Source of the DNA: Anaerosolibacter sp.
GTDB taxonomy: Bacteria; Bacillota; Clostridia; Peptostreptococcales; Thermotaleaceae
Reading direction: 5' to 3'
DNA: 64,000 nt
NCBI RefSeq assembly: GCF_029240175.1
Contig: NZ_JARBTM010000010.1
Location: forward strand, 34,754-98,753
Shown: positions 18,486-27,960 of the stretch, one piece after another
Layout of the letters: each line of letters opens with the position of its first letter
Numbering within the stretch: the first letter of the stretch is position 1
Program-made: the position numbers and the translations under genes
The notes under the pieces: model-generated
Databases searched by the model: none
What the model saw: the letters and a program-made list of their open reading frames with translations, nothing else
What the model was told of the DNA's origin: nothing

Positions 18486-18556
18486 ATCCATTCCCCCGAT
18501 TATGGAGATTCTTCTACTCGCTATACTTCTATTCAATTGTCCTATACTTTATGTCT

Positions 18557-18642
18557 ATTATATAGTACGATTCTCTATTTTTTTGTCAATGTTTGAAGTC
18601 GAATGTACAAAAATCATTTCTATAAACTATCATAATACGACA
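18557..18642 (-). promoter_or_regulatory. Spo0A-type promoter of the spoIIGA-sigE operon
   Basis: Minus-strand TTGACA (18589-18584) and TATAAT (18562-18557) are separated by 21 bp, not 17. The B. subtilis spoIIG promoter has the same oddity (about 22 bp) and needs Spo0A~P. Three sequences match the 0A box TGTCGAA at 6 of 7 positions: 18584-18590 (over the -35), 18597-18603 (both read on the plus strand) and 18636-18642 (minus strand). Confidence 0.72.
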
Positions 18643-18672
18643 AAAGGTCGTTTAGTGAACTAAACGACCTTT
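18640..18672 (-). terminator. Intrinsic terminator of ftsZ
   Basis: A 13-bp perfect stem (18643-18655 with 18660-18672) with a 4-nt loop, followed on the minus strand by TTTTGTCGTATT. It lies 12 bp after the ftsZ stop; its tail overlaps the farthest candidate 0A box. Confidence 0.85.
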
Positions 18673-18684
18673 AAGTTTCTCTAT

Positions 18685-19761
18685 TTATCTCTTTTTTCTC
18701 AAAAACGTTGGAATATCAAGATCATCGTTTGGTTGGACAATCTCTTCTTCTTTCATATGACCTTGACGAATTTCTCTCGCAGTCATAACATTTTTTGAAG
18801 ATGCCACTCTATGTTCGAAACCCGTAGCAATCACAGTGATTCTGATCTCATCTTTTAAGTCCTCATCAATCACTGCACCAAAAATGATATTTGCATCTGG
18901 ATCCGCTGCTTGAGCAACCAACTCAGCTGCTTCATTCACTTCAAATAACCCCAAGTTGGAGCCACCTGTAATATTCAAGAGGACACCCTTTGCCCCTTCT
19001 ATAGAAGTTTCTAACAATGGACTATGTATTGCTTGTTTTGCAGCTTCAGTGGCTCTATGTTCACCACTAGCCCTTCCAATACCCATATGGGCTAACCCTT
19101 GTTCAAACATAATTGTCTTCACATCAGCAAAGTCAAGGTTTACTAACCCTGGCACAGCAATTAAATCAGATATCCCTTGTACACCTTGTCTTAAAATATC
19201 ATCAGCCATTCTAAATGCATCTACAATAGATGTTTTCTTTTCTACTACTTGAAGAAGTCTATCATTTGGAATTGTAACCAAAGTATCTACCCTTGATTTT
19301 AACTCCTCGATTCCTTGTTCAGCATGCTGCATTCTTCTTTTTCCTTCAAATGTAAAAGGTTTTGTCACAACACCTACGGTCAAAATTCCCATTTCTTTTG
19401 CAATCTCAGCTACGATTGGTGCTGCACCCGTTCCTGTGCCGCCACCCATACCAGCAGTTACAAATACCATATCTGCACCTTGTAAGGCTTGGTAGATATC
19501 ATCTCTACTTTCTTCTGCTGCTTTTTTTCCAATCTCAGGGTTAGCGCCAGCGCCTAATCCTTTTGATAGTTTCTCTCCAATTTGAATTCTATATTCTGCT
19601 TTTGAAGTGAAAAGTGCCTGCTTGTCTGTATTTACAGCTATAAATTGAACACCTTTTAATTGTGATTCAATCATTCTATTGACAGCGTTATTTCCACCGC
19701 CACCTACACCAATAACTTTAATCTGGGCGAATTGCTCCATATCAACATCAAATTCTAACAC
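18685..19761 (-). CDS. ftsZ: Cell division GTPase FtsZ
   Basis: Tubulin-like GTPase that forms the division ring. The 358-aa protein has the glycine loop GGGTGTGA (106-113), [14 protein letters not shown] near the N-terminus, the T7-type loop ([11 protein letters not shown]), and a conserved C-terminal tail [13 protein letters not shown] that binds membrane anchors and regulators. The start is GTG, with GGGGGT 6 nt upstream. It is separated from sbp by 227 bp of AT-rich DNA, where ftsA stands in Bacillus; no ftsA is present here. Confidence 0.98.
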   Translation of the reverse strand: MLEFDVDMEQFAQIKVIGVGGGGNNAVNRMIESQLKGVQFIAVNTDKQALFTSKAEYRIQIGEKLSKGLGAGANPEIGKKAAEESRDDIYQALQGADMVFVTAGMGGGTGTGAAPIVAEIAKEMGILTVGVVTKPFTFEGKRRMQHAEQGIEELKSRVDTLVTIPNDRLLQVVEKKTSIVDAFRMADDILRQGVQGISDLIAVPGLVNLDFADVKTIMFEQGLAHMGIGRASGEHRATEAAKQAIHSPLLETSIEGAKGVLLNITGGSNLGLFEVNEAAELVAQAADPDANIIFGAVIDEDLKDEIRITVIATGFEHRVASSKNVMTAREIRQGHMKEEEIVQPNDDLDIPTFLRKKR

Positions 19762-19988
19762 AAAATTACCCCCTTCATCCGGCTATGAAAATATTTAATA
19801 TTTTTACTTAGTTATTGTAGTTATATCATTTAAATTTAAACACCCTTATGATGTTACTACAGAAATCTTTAGGTTGATACATAAACACAAATATTTATGT
19901 TAAATTTATACAAATATAATACAAGTTATTTAACACTATTACTAATTTCAACATACTATGCAAATATCCTTTTTTCAGAATAAAAAAA

Positions 19989-20348
19989 TTATTTTTTACC
20001 AATTCTCTCAATCGAGTATCTTCTTATGATTGCGAAGTTTTGGAACAATCTTCCTCCAAATGCAAATATTGCAGCATAGTAAAGAGGCACACCCAATCGA
20101 TCACCAATATAAGCTAGAATACCTGCTAATATGGCATTTCCAAAAAATCCTGTAACAAAAATAGTTGAGTTGAATTTATTCTCCATGTGGGAACGAATGG
20201 CTCCGAAGACAGAGTCTAGGGCCGCCAAAATGGCCACAGACATATAAAGAGAATATGATGTGGGATAAGTAATAGGTAGATACAAACCTAAAATAACACC
20301 AATAATAAGACCAATAATTGCAATAGTCAATCTGCTCACCTTCTTCAT
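19989..20348 (-). CDS. sbp: Small basic protein Sbp (DUF1290)
   Basis: A 119-aa membrane protein with three or four hydrophobic spans and a basic tail (RRYSIERIGKK). YPTSYSLYMSVAILAALDSVFGAIRS is typical of the DUF1290 family, encoded in the dcw cluster of Firmicutes between the ylx genes and ftsA/ftsZ. Its function is unknown. The ribosome site of the ATG is weak; a TTG six codons in, behind AAGGTG, is an alternative start. Confidence 0.9.
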   Translation of the reverse strand: MKKVSRLTIAIIGLIIGVILGLYLPITYPTSYSLYMSVAILAALDSVFGAIRSHMENKFNSTIFVTGFFGNAILAGILAYIGDRLGVPLYYAAIFAFGGRLFQNFAIIRRYSIERIGKK

Positions 20349-20393
20349 AAAAAATAAATAGCCTTATAATAGAATAATATTGCCCTTATCCCA

Positions 20394-21131
20394 TTATTGT
20401 GGTTTTTGCTCCTCTAAAGTTGTTGCATATACGAATTTTGTTATCTTATCGTACCGAGGAATAACAACTTCATCCTGCTGTTTAATTGATACTTGAAGAT
20501 TATAGTTATCTTTCATCTGCCAAATGATACCAAACCGAATATTCAATGCTGATTCAAGGGTATTTGGATTTCCAATAGCCTTGACGATGAATGGCGGTGC
20601 TGTAGGGACAGAATTTATATTCACATTATTCCCTGCCAAATGAATCTCAGTATTTGATACAATCCGCTGATCATTAATAGAAATTGCCTCAGCGCCTGCA
20701 TCATTCAACTTATTGATTAAACTTAGCAGCAAATCATAGTTTATCATAATAATACTAAGATCAGAAGGATAATCAGGCCCCATAGGCGGGTCATCTACTA
20801 CGACAATAACCCCTTTTCCCTTTACCGCTTTCACCCCAGAAATCATTTTATACTTTTCCAGTTCAGCACTCAGGTTCTTTAACAAACCGTCTTCCTTGGA
20901 TTCTACATCTTCGATCTCTTTCATTCTTCTCTGAAGTAAATCTACGCTACCTAGTAATTGCTGTTTCTCTTCCTTTTCGATCTTTAAGTCCCTGGATATC
21001 CGTTGTGACTTCTGTGTTGATCCACCCCAGTCTATATCACTTTCTTGTACACTTTTAAACTGTATAGACAATACTAATCCAAGAACCAAACAGACAATTG
21101 CTACAGCCACCTGTCCTTTTATTCCTTTCAT
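20394..21131 (-). CDS. DUF881 family protein (YlxW/YlxX-like)
   Basis: A 245-aa protein with one N-terminal membrane anchor (residues 7-24), a predicted coiled coil (about 45-95), then the DUF881 domain with the characteristic VIVVDDPP and AGAEAISINDQRI segments. One or two such genes lie between ftsQ and sbp in spore formers. It is probably outside the membrane near the division site; its role is not known. AGGAGG precedes the ATG. It is 11 bp after ftsQ. Confidence 0.9.
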   Translation of the reverse strand: MKGIKGQVAVAIVCLVLGLVLSIQFKSVQESDIDWGGSTQKSQRISRDLKIEKEEKQQLLGSVDLLQRRMKEIEDVESKEDGLLKNLSAELEKYKMISGVKAVKGKGVIVVVDDPPMGPDYPSDLSIIMINYDLLLSLINKLNDAGAEAISINDQRIVSNTEIHLAGNNVNINSVPTAPPFIVKAIGNPNTLESALNIRFGIIWQMKDNYNLQVSIKQQDEVVIPRYDKITKFVYATTLEEQKPQ

Positions 21132-21142
21132 ACGGTTTCCTC

Positions 21143-21892
21143 CTATTCTATAGGACTATAACTTGGATTCCCATCATGACTAATGTCAATTACACCCCTT
21201 GTAATTCCTTTCGAAGCTAAATCAGCTAAAATCCCCCTCAGAAGCTGCAGTTTATAGTCTATATTATTCGCTTCTCCAATTCTGCAAGACAATCCGTTTG
21301 AGAACCGTATGATCATATTCATTTTATTTGTTACATCAATCTCTCGAATATCCTCATTTATATTCTTCATAGATTTTGCAAGAAGGAGAGCTTTTGTCAA
21401 TTGCTCTTGATCAGAAACATGAAGTGCTTCACCCTCCATGAAGTTGCTAAATTCTAAGCCGTTGATCGTTTGTAAGCCTGGTGCCTGAATATCCGACTTC
21501 AAGACTACTCCTTCTTCGTCTATAATCAAGAAAGTTCCCATAAAAGGCACGACTGCAGCTTCTTTTCTCTCGCTGATTCGAATCATCAGCTTATTGGGCA
21601 GTTTTCTCTTTACCGATGCAGTCTTAATATAGGGATTTGCTAATAGATTTGCTGATATACTATCCATTTTTACCTTGAATATATTAAAACCTATTGTACT
21701 TTCGACGCTAGGCATAATGTCCTCTTTTGTAAGATGTTCATTTCCGTAGATTTCTACTCCGCGAATCATTAGAATATCCGTCTTGAAGATAATAATAAAC
21801 GTTACCACACAAAGTAGTATCATAATCAGTAAAATGATTTTCGACTTATTCTTTTTAATACGGATGTCAGTTTTCTGCCTTTCGATATACAT
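21143..21892 (-). CDS. ftsQ: Cell division protein FtsQ/DivIB
   Basis: Bitopic membrane protein of the divisome that complexes with FtsL and DivIC. The 249-aa protein has a basic cytosolic tail, one membrane span (about 18-40), then a POTRA domain (IRGVEIYGNEHLTKEDIMPSVESTIG…) and the FtsQ β domain. I start at 21892 (MYIERQKTDIRI), with AGGGTGG upstream; a reading to 21922 lacks a good site. It lies after murA in the usual dcw order. Confidence 0.92.
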   Translation of the reverse strand: MYIERQKTDIRIKKNKSKIILLIMILLCVVTFIIIFKTDILMIRGVEIYGNEHLTKEDIMPSVESTIGFNIFKVKMDSISANLLANPYIKTASVKRKLPNKLMIRISERKEAAVVPFMGTFLIIDEEGVVLKSDIQAPGLQTINGLEFSNFMEGEALHVSDQEQLTKALLLAKSMKNINEDIREIDVTNKMNMIIRFSNGLSCRIGEANNIDYKLQLLRGILADLASKGITRGVIDISHDGNPSYSPIE

Positions 21893-21954
21893 ATATACCA
21901 CCCTAATAGTTTGTCCATTCATTTTATTAAAGTAAGAGCAGCTTATGCTGCCTC

Positions 21955-23208
21955 TTATTTTATCTTATATATATTTGCTCCTAGTTGCTCCAGCATCTTA
22001 TCAAATTGTTCATACCCTCTCTCAATATGAACAATATCCTCAACAGTTGTTATTCCTTCGGCTACAAGTCCAGCAATTACTAGCGCAGCACCGCCCCTTA
22101 GATCTTTCGCAAAAACTCTAGCACCCGTTAGCTTTTTCACACCTTTAATGACAGCCACCCTACCATCAATTTTAATCTTTGCACCCATCCTTGTTAATTC
22201 GTCCACATGTTTATAGCGATTTTCGAATATGGTTTCAGTAAAAAAACTTGTTCCCCTTGCGATAGTCATCAAAGCCATAAACTGGGCCTGCATATCTGTT
22301 GGGAAACCAGGATAAGGTAGAGTCTTCACCATATCCACTGCTCTTACCCTTTCTGGGGCTTTTAATTTTAGGGTATCACCCTTTTCTAAAATAAGGCACC
22401 CGCACTCTTTCAACTTGGAGATTATAGGCTGAACATGATTGGCAATAGCATTTGTGACGAAAATGTCCCCTCCTGTAGCTGCACCTGCTGCTAAAATTGT
22501 ACCTGTAACAATGCGATCAGGCATAATCTTATGCTCTACATCATGTAATTCTTTTACCCCTTCTATAATGATTTCACTCGTTCCTGCACCACAAATTTTC
22601 GCGCCCATCTTTTGAAGAAAATCTTGTAAATCAACGATTTCTGGCTCTTTTGCCGCATTAATAATCCGAGTGATTCCTTCAGCAAAAATAGCGGCAAGCA
22701 TTGCATTTTCTGTTGCTCCAACGCTTGGATAATCTAAATGAATTTCACAACCTCTTAACTTTAGAACCTCACATTCTAAAAATCCATGGGCTTCTGTGAT
22801 TTTAACACCTAATGCTTCCAACGCTTTAATATGAAGATCAATGGGTCTTGGACCGATTTCACATCCACCAGGGTAACTTATCTTAATTTTACCACATCTC
22901 CCCAATATTGGTCCCATTAAAAATATGGAAGATCTCATTTCACGAACCAAGCCCTCGGGGATCTCATGGGATGACAATGTACTCGTATCAATAGTTATTA
23001 CGGAATCTTCAAAGCGAATCTGACATCCAATAGATCTTAATATTTCAATCATCGTATGAACATCTTTTAAGTTAGGACAGTCTGTCAGCACACTTACTTT
23101 TCCACTCAATACCGTGGCCGCAAGTATAGGTAGCACTGCATTTTTTGCGCCACCAATGCGTATTTCTCCTTGTAATCTATTACCACCATGTATCACAAAT
23201 TTACTCAC
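21955..23208 (-). CDS. murA: UDP-N-acetylglucosamine 1-carboxyvinyltransferase
   Basis: First committed step of peptidoglycan synthesis: adds enolpyruvate from PEP to UDP-GlcNAc. The 417-aa protein has Lys22 (GGAKNAVLP) and the catalytic Cys116 in PGGCEIGPRP, the residue alkylated by fosfomycin, so the enzyme is predicted to be sensitive. I start at the GTG at 23208 (MSKFVIHGGNRLQG), 6 nt after a full GGAGGTG site. A longer in-frame reading to 23289 has no support. Family length fits exactly. Confidence 0.97.
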   Translation of the reverse strand: MSKFVIHGGNRLQGEIRIGGAKNAVLPILAATVLSGKVSVLTDCPNLKDVHTMIEILRSIGCQIRFEDSVITIDTSTLSSHEIPEGLVREMRSSIFLMGPILGRCGKIKISYPGGCEIGPRPIDLHIKALEALGVKITEAHGFLECEVLKLRGCEIHLDYPSVGATENAMLAAIFAEGITRIINAAKEPEIVDLQDFLQKMGAKICGAGTSEIIIEGVKELHDVEHKIMPDRIVTGTILAAGAATGGDIFVTNAIANHVQPIISKLKECGCLILEKGDTLKLKAPERVRAVDMVKTLPYPGFPTDMQAQFMALMTIARGTSFFTETIFENRYKHVDELTRMGAKIKIDGRVAVIKGVKKLTGARVFAKDLRGGAALVIAGLVAEGITTVEDIVHIERGYEQFDKMLEQLGANIYKIK

Positions 23209-23370
23209 ATATTTCACCTCCGAGAAGTCCTTAACATTTATGCAAATTACCTGTATTGTAGCATTCATTTGACTTAAAGAACAAAACACAATATATTACT
23301 CATAATATGCATAATTCTAGGAGGTGTTACATTAACTTATTTACCTTTCGTTGTATCAATCATTTACCAA

Positions 23371-24477
23371 TTACTCATTTATAAGCTTAAGAATATCCGC
23401 ATAGATTAAATCTGTAGCATTGGCCTTTGATAACGCCTTGCTTCTCCCTGACATTTTTGTTAACCTTTGTGGATCTCTTATAAATAAGTGTAATAAGTCA
23501 ACTATATTCTTATCATTTAAATCTTTTTCAAGCAATAATACTGCAGCACCATTTTTCTCGAGCACCCTTGCATTATATTCTTGATGATTGTTTGTCACAT
23601 GGGGAGAAGGTATCAAAATAGAGGGTAAGCCCATGGCAGTAATTTCTGCTAGTGTTATGGCTCCCGACCGACTTATGATTAGATCTGACGCCCCCATCAA
23701 CTTCGGCATATCATGAACATAAGGTAGTATTTTAAGATTTATACCGTGAGATAGGTTTGCATCTTTAAACTGTGCCATCATTTGATCATAATGTCTCTCT
23801 CCCGTAATATGATAAAAGACTATTTCTTTTCGGTCACTAAATCGTTTCATTACCTGAAGCATTACTTCGTTGATTTTTTCTGCACCCCGGCTACCACCAA
23901 AAGATGTGACAACAATCTCATCATTTTTAATTCCCAATTCATTTCGGAATACATCTCTATCAAAATGAATAAATTCCTTTCGTACTGGATTTCCTGTAAT
24001 AACAAGCTTGCTGCTATTTGCAAAGTATGTACTGGATTCTTCAAAACTAATCAATATCTTATTTACAAACTTACTGAGTATTTTATTCGTTACTCCAGGT
24101 ATTACATTTTGTTCGTGAATTACAGTTTTAATATTCATCAACGATGCTACGAAAACCACAGGACCGCATACGTATCCGCCTGTTCCTATGACAATGTCTG
24201 GCTTAAAGTTTTTAATGACGGTTGCCGCCTCCTGAAGACCCTTAAAAAGGTCCTTGACTGACTTCACTGTATCTATAGATAATTTTCTCTGAAAACCACT
24301 GACAGTAATGGTTTTTAGCTCATATCCTGCTTTAGGTACCAAATCGCTTTCTAAGCCTTTTTTTGTACCAACAAACAAGATATCACTGTCTTTCATGCTG
24401 CTCTTAATTTTATTAGCAATTGCAATTGCAGGATAGATATGCCCACCTGTTCCTCCACCTGTAATAAGTACCTTCAT
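23371..24477 (-). CDS. murG: UDP-GlcNAc:lipid I N-acetylglucosaminyltransferase
   Basis: Converts lipid I to lipid II on the inner face of the membrane. The 368-aa GT28-family protein has the N-terminal glycine loop GGGTGGHIYPA, a central GGYVCGP and the C-terminal GASDLIISRSGAITLAEITAMG donor site. It starts 4 bp after the ftsW stop, so the two are coupled. About 160 bp without a gene separates it from murA. Confidence 0.97.
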   Translation of the reverse strand: MKVLITGGGTGGHIYPAIAIANKIKSSMKDSDILFVGTKKGLESDLVPKAGYELKTITVSGFQRKLSIDTVKSVKDLFKGLQEAATVIKNFKPDIVIGTGGYVCGPVVFVASLMNIKTVIHEQNVIPGVTNKILSKFVNKILISFEESSTYFANSSKLVITGNPVRKEFIHFDRDVFRNELGIKNDEIVVTSFGGSRGAEKINEVMLQVMKRFSDRKEIVFYHITGERHYDQMMAQFKDANLSHGINLKILPYVHDMPKLMGASDLIISRSGAITLAEITAMGLPSILIPSPHVTNNHQEYNARVLEKNGAAVLLLEKDLNDKNIVDLLHLFIRDPQRLTKMSGRSKALSKANATDLIYADILKLINE

Positions 24478-24481
24478 TTCT

Positions 24482-25585
24482 TCAGCTCCTATCTAAATTT
24501 GCATATCTCGAGATATTTAACATTACTCCTATGGCGGTCATAAAAATCGCCAATGAAGTTCCACCCCAGCTGATAAAAGGAAGGGGTATACCTGTTACAG
24601 GCATAGAGGATGTTGCAACAGCAATATTAATGATTACCTGTACAGCTATCATAGCTGTAATGCCAGTAGCTACGAGACAACTAAAAAGGTCAGGTGCATT
24701 AATAGCAATGCGGACGCCTCTCCAAATTAAGAGTAAGTACAAAATAATTACTGCCACACAACCAATAAAGCCTAATTCTTCTCCAATAATGGCAAAGATA
24801 AAATCATTTTGGGGTTCAGGAATGTATAAGTATTTTTGAATGCTTTTTCCAAGACCTACCCCAAACAAACCTCCTGATCCAAGGGCAAGAAGGGATTGAA
24901 TTACCTGATACCCTGTATCCCTGGCATCAGCAAAGGGATCCAAGAAACCAGTCAATCTTCGCATTCTATAAGGCTCTGCCAAAATCATTACAGCCAAAAG
25001 ACCTATGCCCCCTGCACCCATAAAAGTTAAATGACCCCATCTCATCCCTGTCACAAACATCATTGCAACAATTATTGCTGAGATTGTAACTGCGGTACTT
25101 AAGTTTGGCTGGAGAATAATTAATCCAAAATAAAGTCCTATAATCCCTAAATAAGGCACTACACCCTTAAGAAAATTTTTTATCTTCTCAGGATTTTTAG
25201 ATAGGGATGCTGCAACAAAGAAAATGGAGCAAATTTTCGCTATTTCAGAAGGCATTACTGTAAATCCGCCAATGCCTAACCATCTTTTTGCACCATTATA
25301 TTCTATTCCAAGGGGCGTTAAGACCAAAATCAACAAGACAAGGCTTAGAATAAACCCTAATGGTGCAAGCTTTTTATATCTCCAATAATCAAAATTCATC
25401 GTGAACAGCATTCCACAAAGACCAACTACAGCCCAAAGCAAATCTCTTTTTAGAAAATGATATCCATCTCCTAGTCTGAAATATGCATAGGCATAGCTTG
25501 CACTGAATACCATGATGATCCCTATGACAACAAGAATAAGCACTGTGATCATTAGGGTAAAATCGCTGGATTTCCGTTTGGTCAT
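24482..25585 (-). CDS. ftsW: Lipid II polymerase FtsW (SEDS family)
   Basis: SEDS glycosyltransferase that polymerises septal peptidoglycan with its class B PBP partner, here probably the product at 31025-33019. The 367-aa protein has about ten hydrophobic spans and the SEDS motifs EPYRMRRLTGFLDPF and GGLFGVGLGKS, then EPQNDFIFAIIGEELG with the conserved acidic residue. The start at 25585 shares a base with the murD stop (TAATG); the ribosome site is inside murD. SpoVE is a possible alternative name, as spore formers often have a second SEDS protein for the cortex. Confidence 0.93.
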   Translation of the reverse strand: MTKRKSSDFTLMITVLILVVIGIIMVFSASYAYAYFRLGDGYHFLKRDLLWAVVGLCGMLFTMNFDYWRYKKLAPLGFILSLVLLILVLTPLGIEYNGAKRWLGIGGFTVMPSEIAKICSIFFVAASLSKNPEKIKNFLKGVVPYLGIIGLYFGLIILQPNLSTAVTISAIIVAMMFVTGMRWGHLTFMGAGGIGLLAVMILAEPYRMRRLTGFLDPFADARDTGYQVIQSLLALGSGGLFGVGLGKSIQKYLYIPEPQNDFIFAIIGEELGFIGCVAVIILYLLLIWRGVRIAINAPDLFSCLVATGITAMIAVQVIINIAVATSSMPVTGIPLPFISWGGTSLAIFMTAIGVMLNISRYANLDRS

Positions 25586-26949
25586 TATAGCGACCTCCTC
25601 AAACTTTCTACACAATCTTTAAAATGTCTTCCTCGATGTTCATAGCTCTCATACATATCCCAGCTTGCACAGGCTGGAGATAAAAGCACCGTATCTCCCT
25701 TGATAGATTGTTTATAGGCCTGCTTAACTGCTTCCTCCATACTGCCTACCATTGTGCATGAAACAAAGCCAAGTTGTTCCGCTGTTTCTTTAATTTTATT
25801 AGCGGTTTCACCTAATAAAATCATATGCTTAACCTTACCTTCAAAGGCCTCAATGAGTTCATCAAATTCACTTCCCTTATCCATTCCACCGGCAATTAAA
25901 ATAATTGGTGTTTCCATCCCTTTTATTGCAGCTATTGATGCATCAGGATTGGTACCCTTTGAGTCATTGATGAAGCAAACACCCTGGATTTCAGCTATAA
26001 TCTCAGTTCGATGTTCAACACCTTTGAAAGACTTGAGTGTATTGGCAATACTTTGAATATCAATACCACCCCAATACGCTAGTGCAGTAGCCGCTAGTGC
26101 ATTTTCCAAATTGTGGTTTCCCGGGATATTTAATTCCTTCGTACTACAAACAACCATTGGTTCTTTTCCTTTTTCCTTTACAACAATATCTCCATTTACC
26201 ACGAAAACACCTTGATCAAAACTAGACTTACGACTAAAAGGAATGACTTGAGAAGTTGTTTTACTTGCCAATGCGTATGTTTCCTCATTATCAGCGTTCA
26301 ATACAACAAAATCACATGCCTCTTGATTTTTGAAAATATTTGCTTTCGCGGCTATATAATTCTCCATCGTCTTATGTCTATTCAAATGATCTGGTGTGAT
26401 ATTTAATATTGCAGCAATATGAGGTTTGAAATCTATGATGCTTTCCAACTGAAAGCTGCTTACTTCTGTTACCATAACTGCCTCTTTACTTGCTTCTAAT
26501 GCCTTAGATATGGCGGCTACCCCTATGTTTCCTACCACATAGGTTTCTTTTTCTGCATTATGAAAGATCTCACCAGTCAATGCAGTTGTCGTAGTTTTGC
26601 CATTTGTACCTGTGATGGCGATAAATTTCCCCTTACACAATCGATAAGCGAGCTCTAACTCCCCAACGATAAGAATTCCGTTTTCTTTTGCTTTATGTAT
26701 AAATGGTAAATCAGTGGGTACACCAGGGCTTAGTACAAGAATATCATATTGAGTTACATCTTCCGGGTGACCTCCGAGGATATATCTTACATCATACATG
26801 CTTAAAGCACTTATGATTTCACGTAACTGTTCTTCATTTTTAACATCATTTACTGTGACCTTTGCACCCTGTCGGATGAGCGTATTTACCGTTGGTATGC
26901 CAGAAGTAGCTAATCCCACAACCAAGACTCGTTTATCTTTTAATATCAT
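25585..26949 (-). CDS. murD: UDP-N-acetylmuramoyl-L-alanine–D-glutamate ligase
   Basis: Adds D-glutamate to UDP-MurNAc-L-Ala. The 454-aa protein has an N-terminal Rossmann-like domain (VLVVGLATSG), the ATP site GTNGKTTT (114-121) and the Mur ligase segment LNITPDHLNRH. An in-frame GTG three codons upstream is possible; the ATG at 26949 has GCAGGTG at better distance. The gene lies 35 bp after mraY and is coupled to ftsW. Confidence 0.96.
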   Translation of the reverse strand: MILKDKRVLVVGLATSGIPTVNTLIRQGAKVTVNDVKNEEQLREIISALSMYDVRYILGGHPEDVTQYDILVLSPGVPTDLPFIHKAKENGILIVGELELAYRLCKGKFIAITGTNGKTTTTALTGEIFHNAEKETYVVGNIGVAAISKALEASKEAVMVTEVSSFQLESIIDFKPHIAAILNITPDHLNRHKTMENYIAAKANIFKNQEACDFVVLNADNEETYALASKTTSQVIPFSRKSSFDQGVFVVNGDIVVKEKGKEPMVVCSTKELNIPGNHNLENALAATALAYWGGIDIQSIANTLKSFKGVEHRTEIIAEIQGVCFINDSKGTNPDASIAAIKGMETPIILIAGGMDKGSEFDELIEAFEGKVKHMILLGETANKIKETAEQLGFVSCTMVGSMEEAVKQAYKQSIKGDTVLLSPACASWDMYESYEHRGRHFKDCVESLRRSL

Positions 26950-26984
26950 CAGATGCACCTGCTTTCATCTATATTATGTTTATT

Positions 26985-27956
26985 CTAATTTAGCCCAAAA
27001 AGTCCTACAATACATAGTAAAAGCGTAACAGACCAAAAAACAACAACGACCTTTGTTTCCTTCCAACCGGATAATTCAAAGTGATGATGTAATGGACTCA
27101 TTTTAAATATTCTCTTCCCTGTTAGCTTAAAGGAAGCGACCTGCATCATCACGGATAGCGCTTCAGCAAAATAAATTCCACCTACAATTGGAATAAATAA
27201 AGTTAAGTTCATTAAAATAGCTATGGTAGCAATAGCGCCTCCCAAGGCCATTGATCCCGTATCTCCCATAAAGACTTTAGCTGGATGGGCATTAAACCTA
27301 AGAAATCCTAGACATGCACCGGTCAATGCACCACAAAAAACAGCTATGCTTGGAAATCCCCAATTCATGGCAACAAGGCTAAAAAATGAAGAGATGATAA
27401 GGGTAACACCCGCCGCTAGTCCGTCCAGTCCATCTGTTAGATTTACACCATTTGCTGTAGCCACGACAACAAAGGCAATAAAAGGAACATAAAGTAATCC
27501 TAGATCTAAATATTTACCTGCACCCTCCACAAAAGGTATTAATATCTTCGTACCTGAAATCGAAGCATCGGCTTGATATAATGCAATCAGTACTGCAACT
27601 ACAATTTGGCCCAATAATTTCTGATAGGCTCTCAATCCCAAATTCCTTTTCAAAACGACTTTAATAAAATCATCTATAAATCCAATAAGGCCAAAACCAA
27701 TCGTTGCAAATAAAACCATATATAAATCTTTGTTTAGTGTTCCTGAGGTCAGGGCTGTAATCGTAATTGCAGCAATCATGATCAATCCACCCATGGTTGG
27801 TGTACCGGATTTGGCCATATGCGACTTTGGACCTTCATCCCGTATGCTTTGCCCAACCTTTAGTCTATGTAACAATGGTATTGCAATTGGTCCTAAAATC
27901 AACGTGATAAGAAATGCAATAACAATTGTTACCACAAGCTGTGAGTACTGTATCAT
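26985..27956 (-). CDS. mraY: Phospho-N-acetylmuramoyl-pentapeptide transferase
   Basis: Transfers phospho-MurNAc-pentapeptide to undecaprenyl phosphate, giving lipid I. The 323-aa membrane protein has about ten hydrophobic spans and the catalytic motifs GFIDDFIKV and NLTDGLDGLA, and the conserved MSPLHHHFELSGW near the C-terminus. It starts 4 bp after murF. Confidence 0.98.
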   Translation of the reverse strand: MIQYSQLVVTIVIAFLITLILGPIAIPLLHRLKVGQSIRDEGPKSHMAKSGTPTMGGLIMIAAITITALTSGTLNKDLYMVLFATIGFGLIGFIDDFIKVVLKRNLGLRAYQKLLGQIVVAVLIALYQADASISGTKILIPFVEGAGKYLDLGLLYVPFIAFVVVATANGVNLTDGLDGLAAGVTLIISSFFSLVAMNWGFPSIAVFCGALTGACLGFLRFNAHPAKVFMGDTGSMALGGAIATIAILMNLTLFIPIVGGIYFAEALSVMMQVASFKLTGKRIFKMSPLHHHFELSGWKETKVVVVFWSVTLLLCIVGLFGLN

Positions 27957-27960
27957 TTAC

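Noticed and set aside
23209..23289. Longer N-terminus for MurA
   Set aside because: The extra 27 residues do not match MurA, while a GTG with GGAGGTG lies exactly at the family start.
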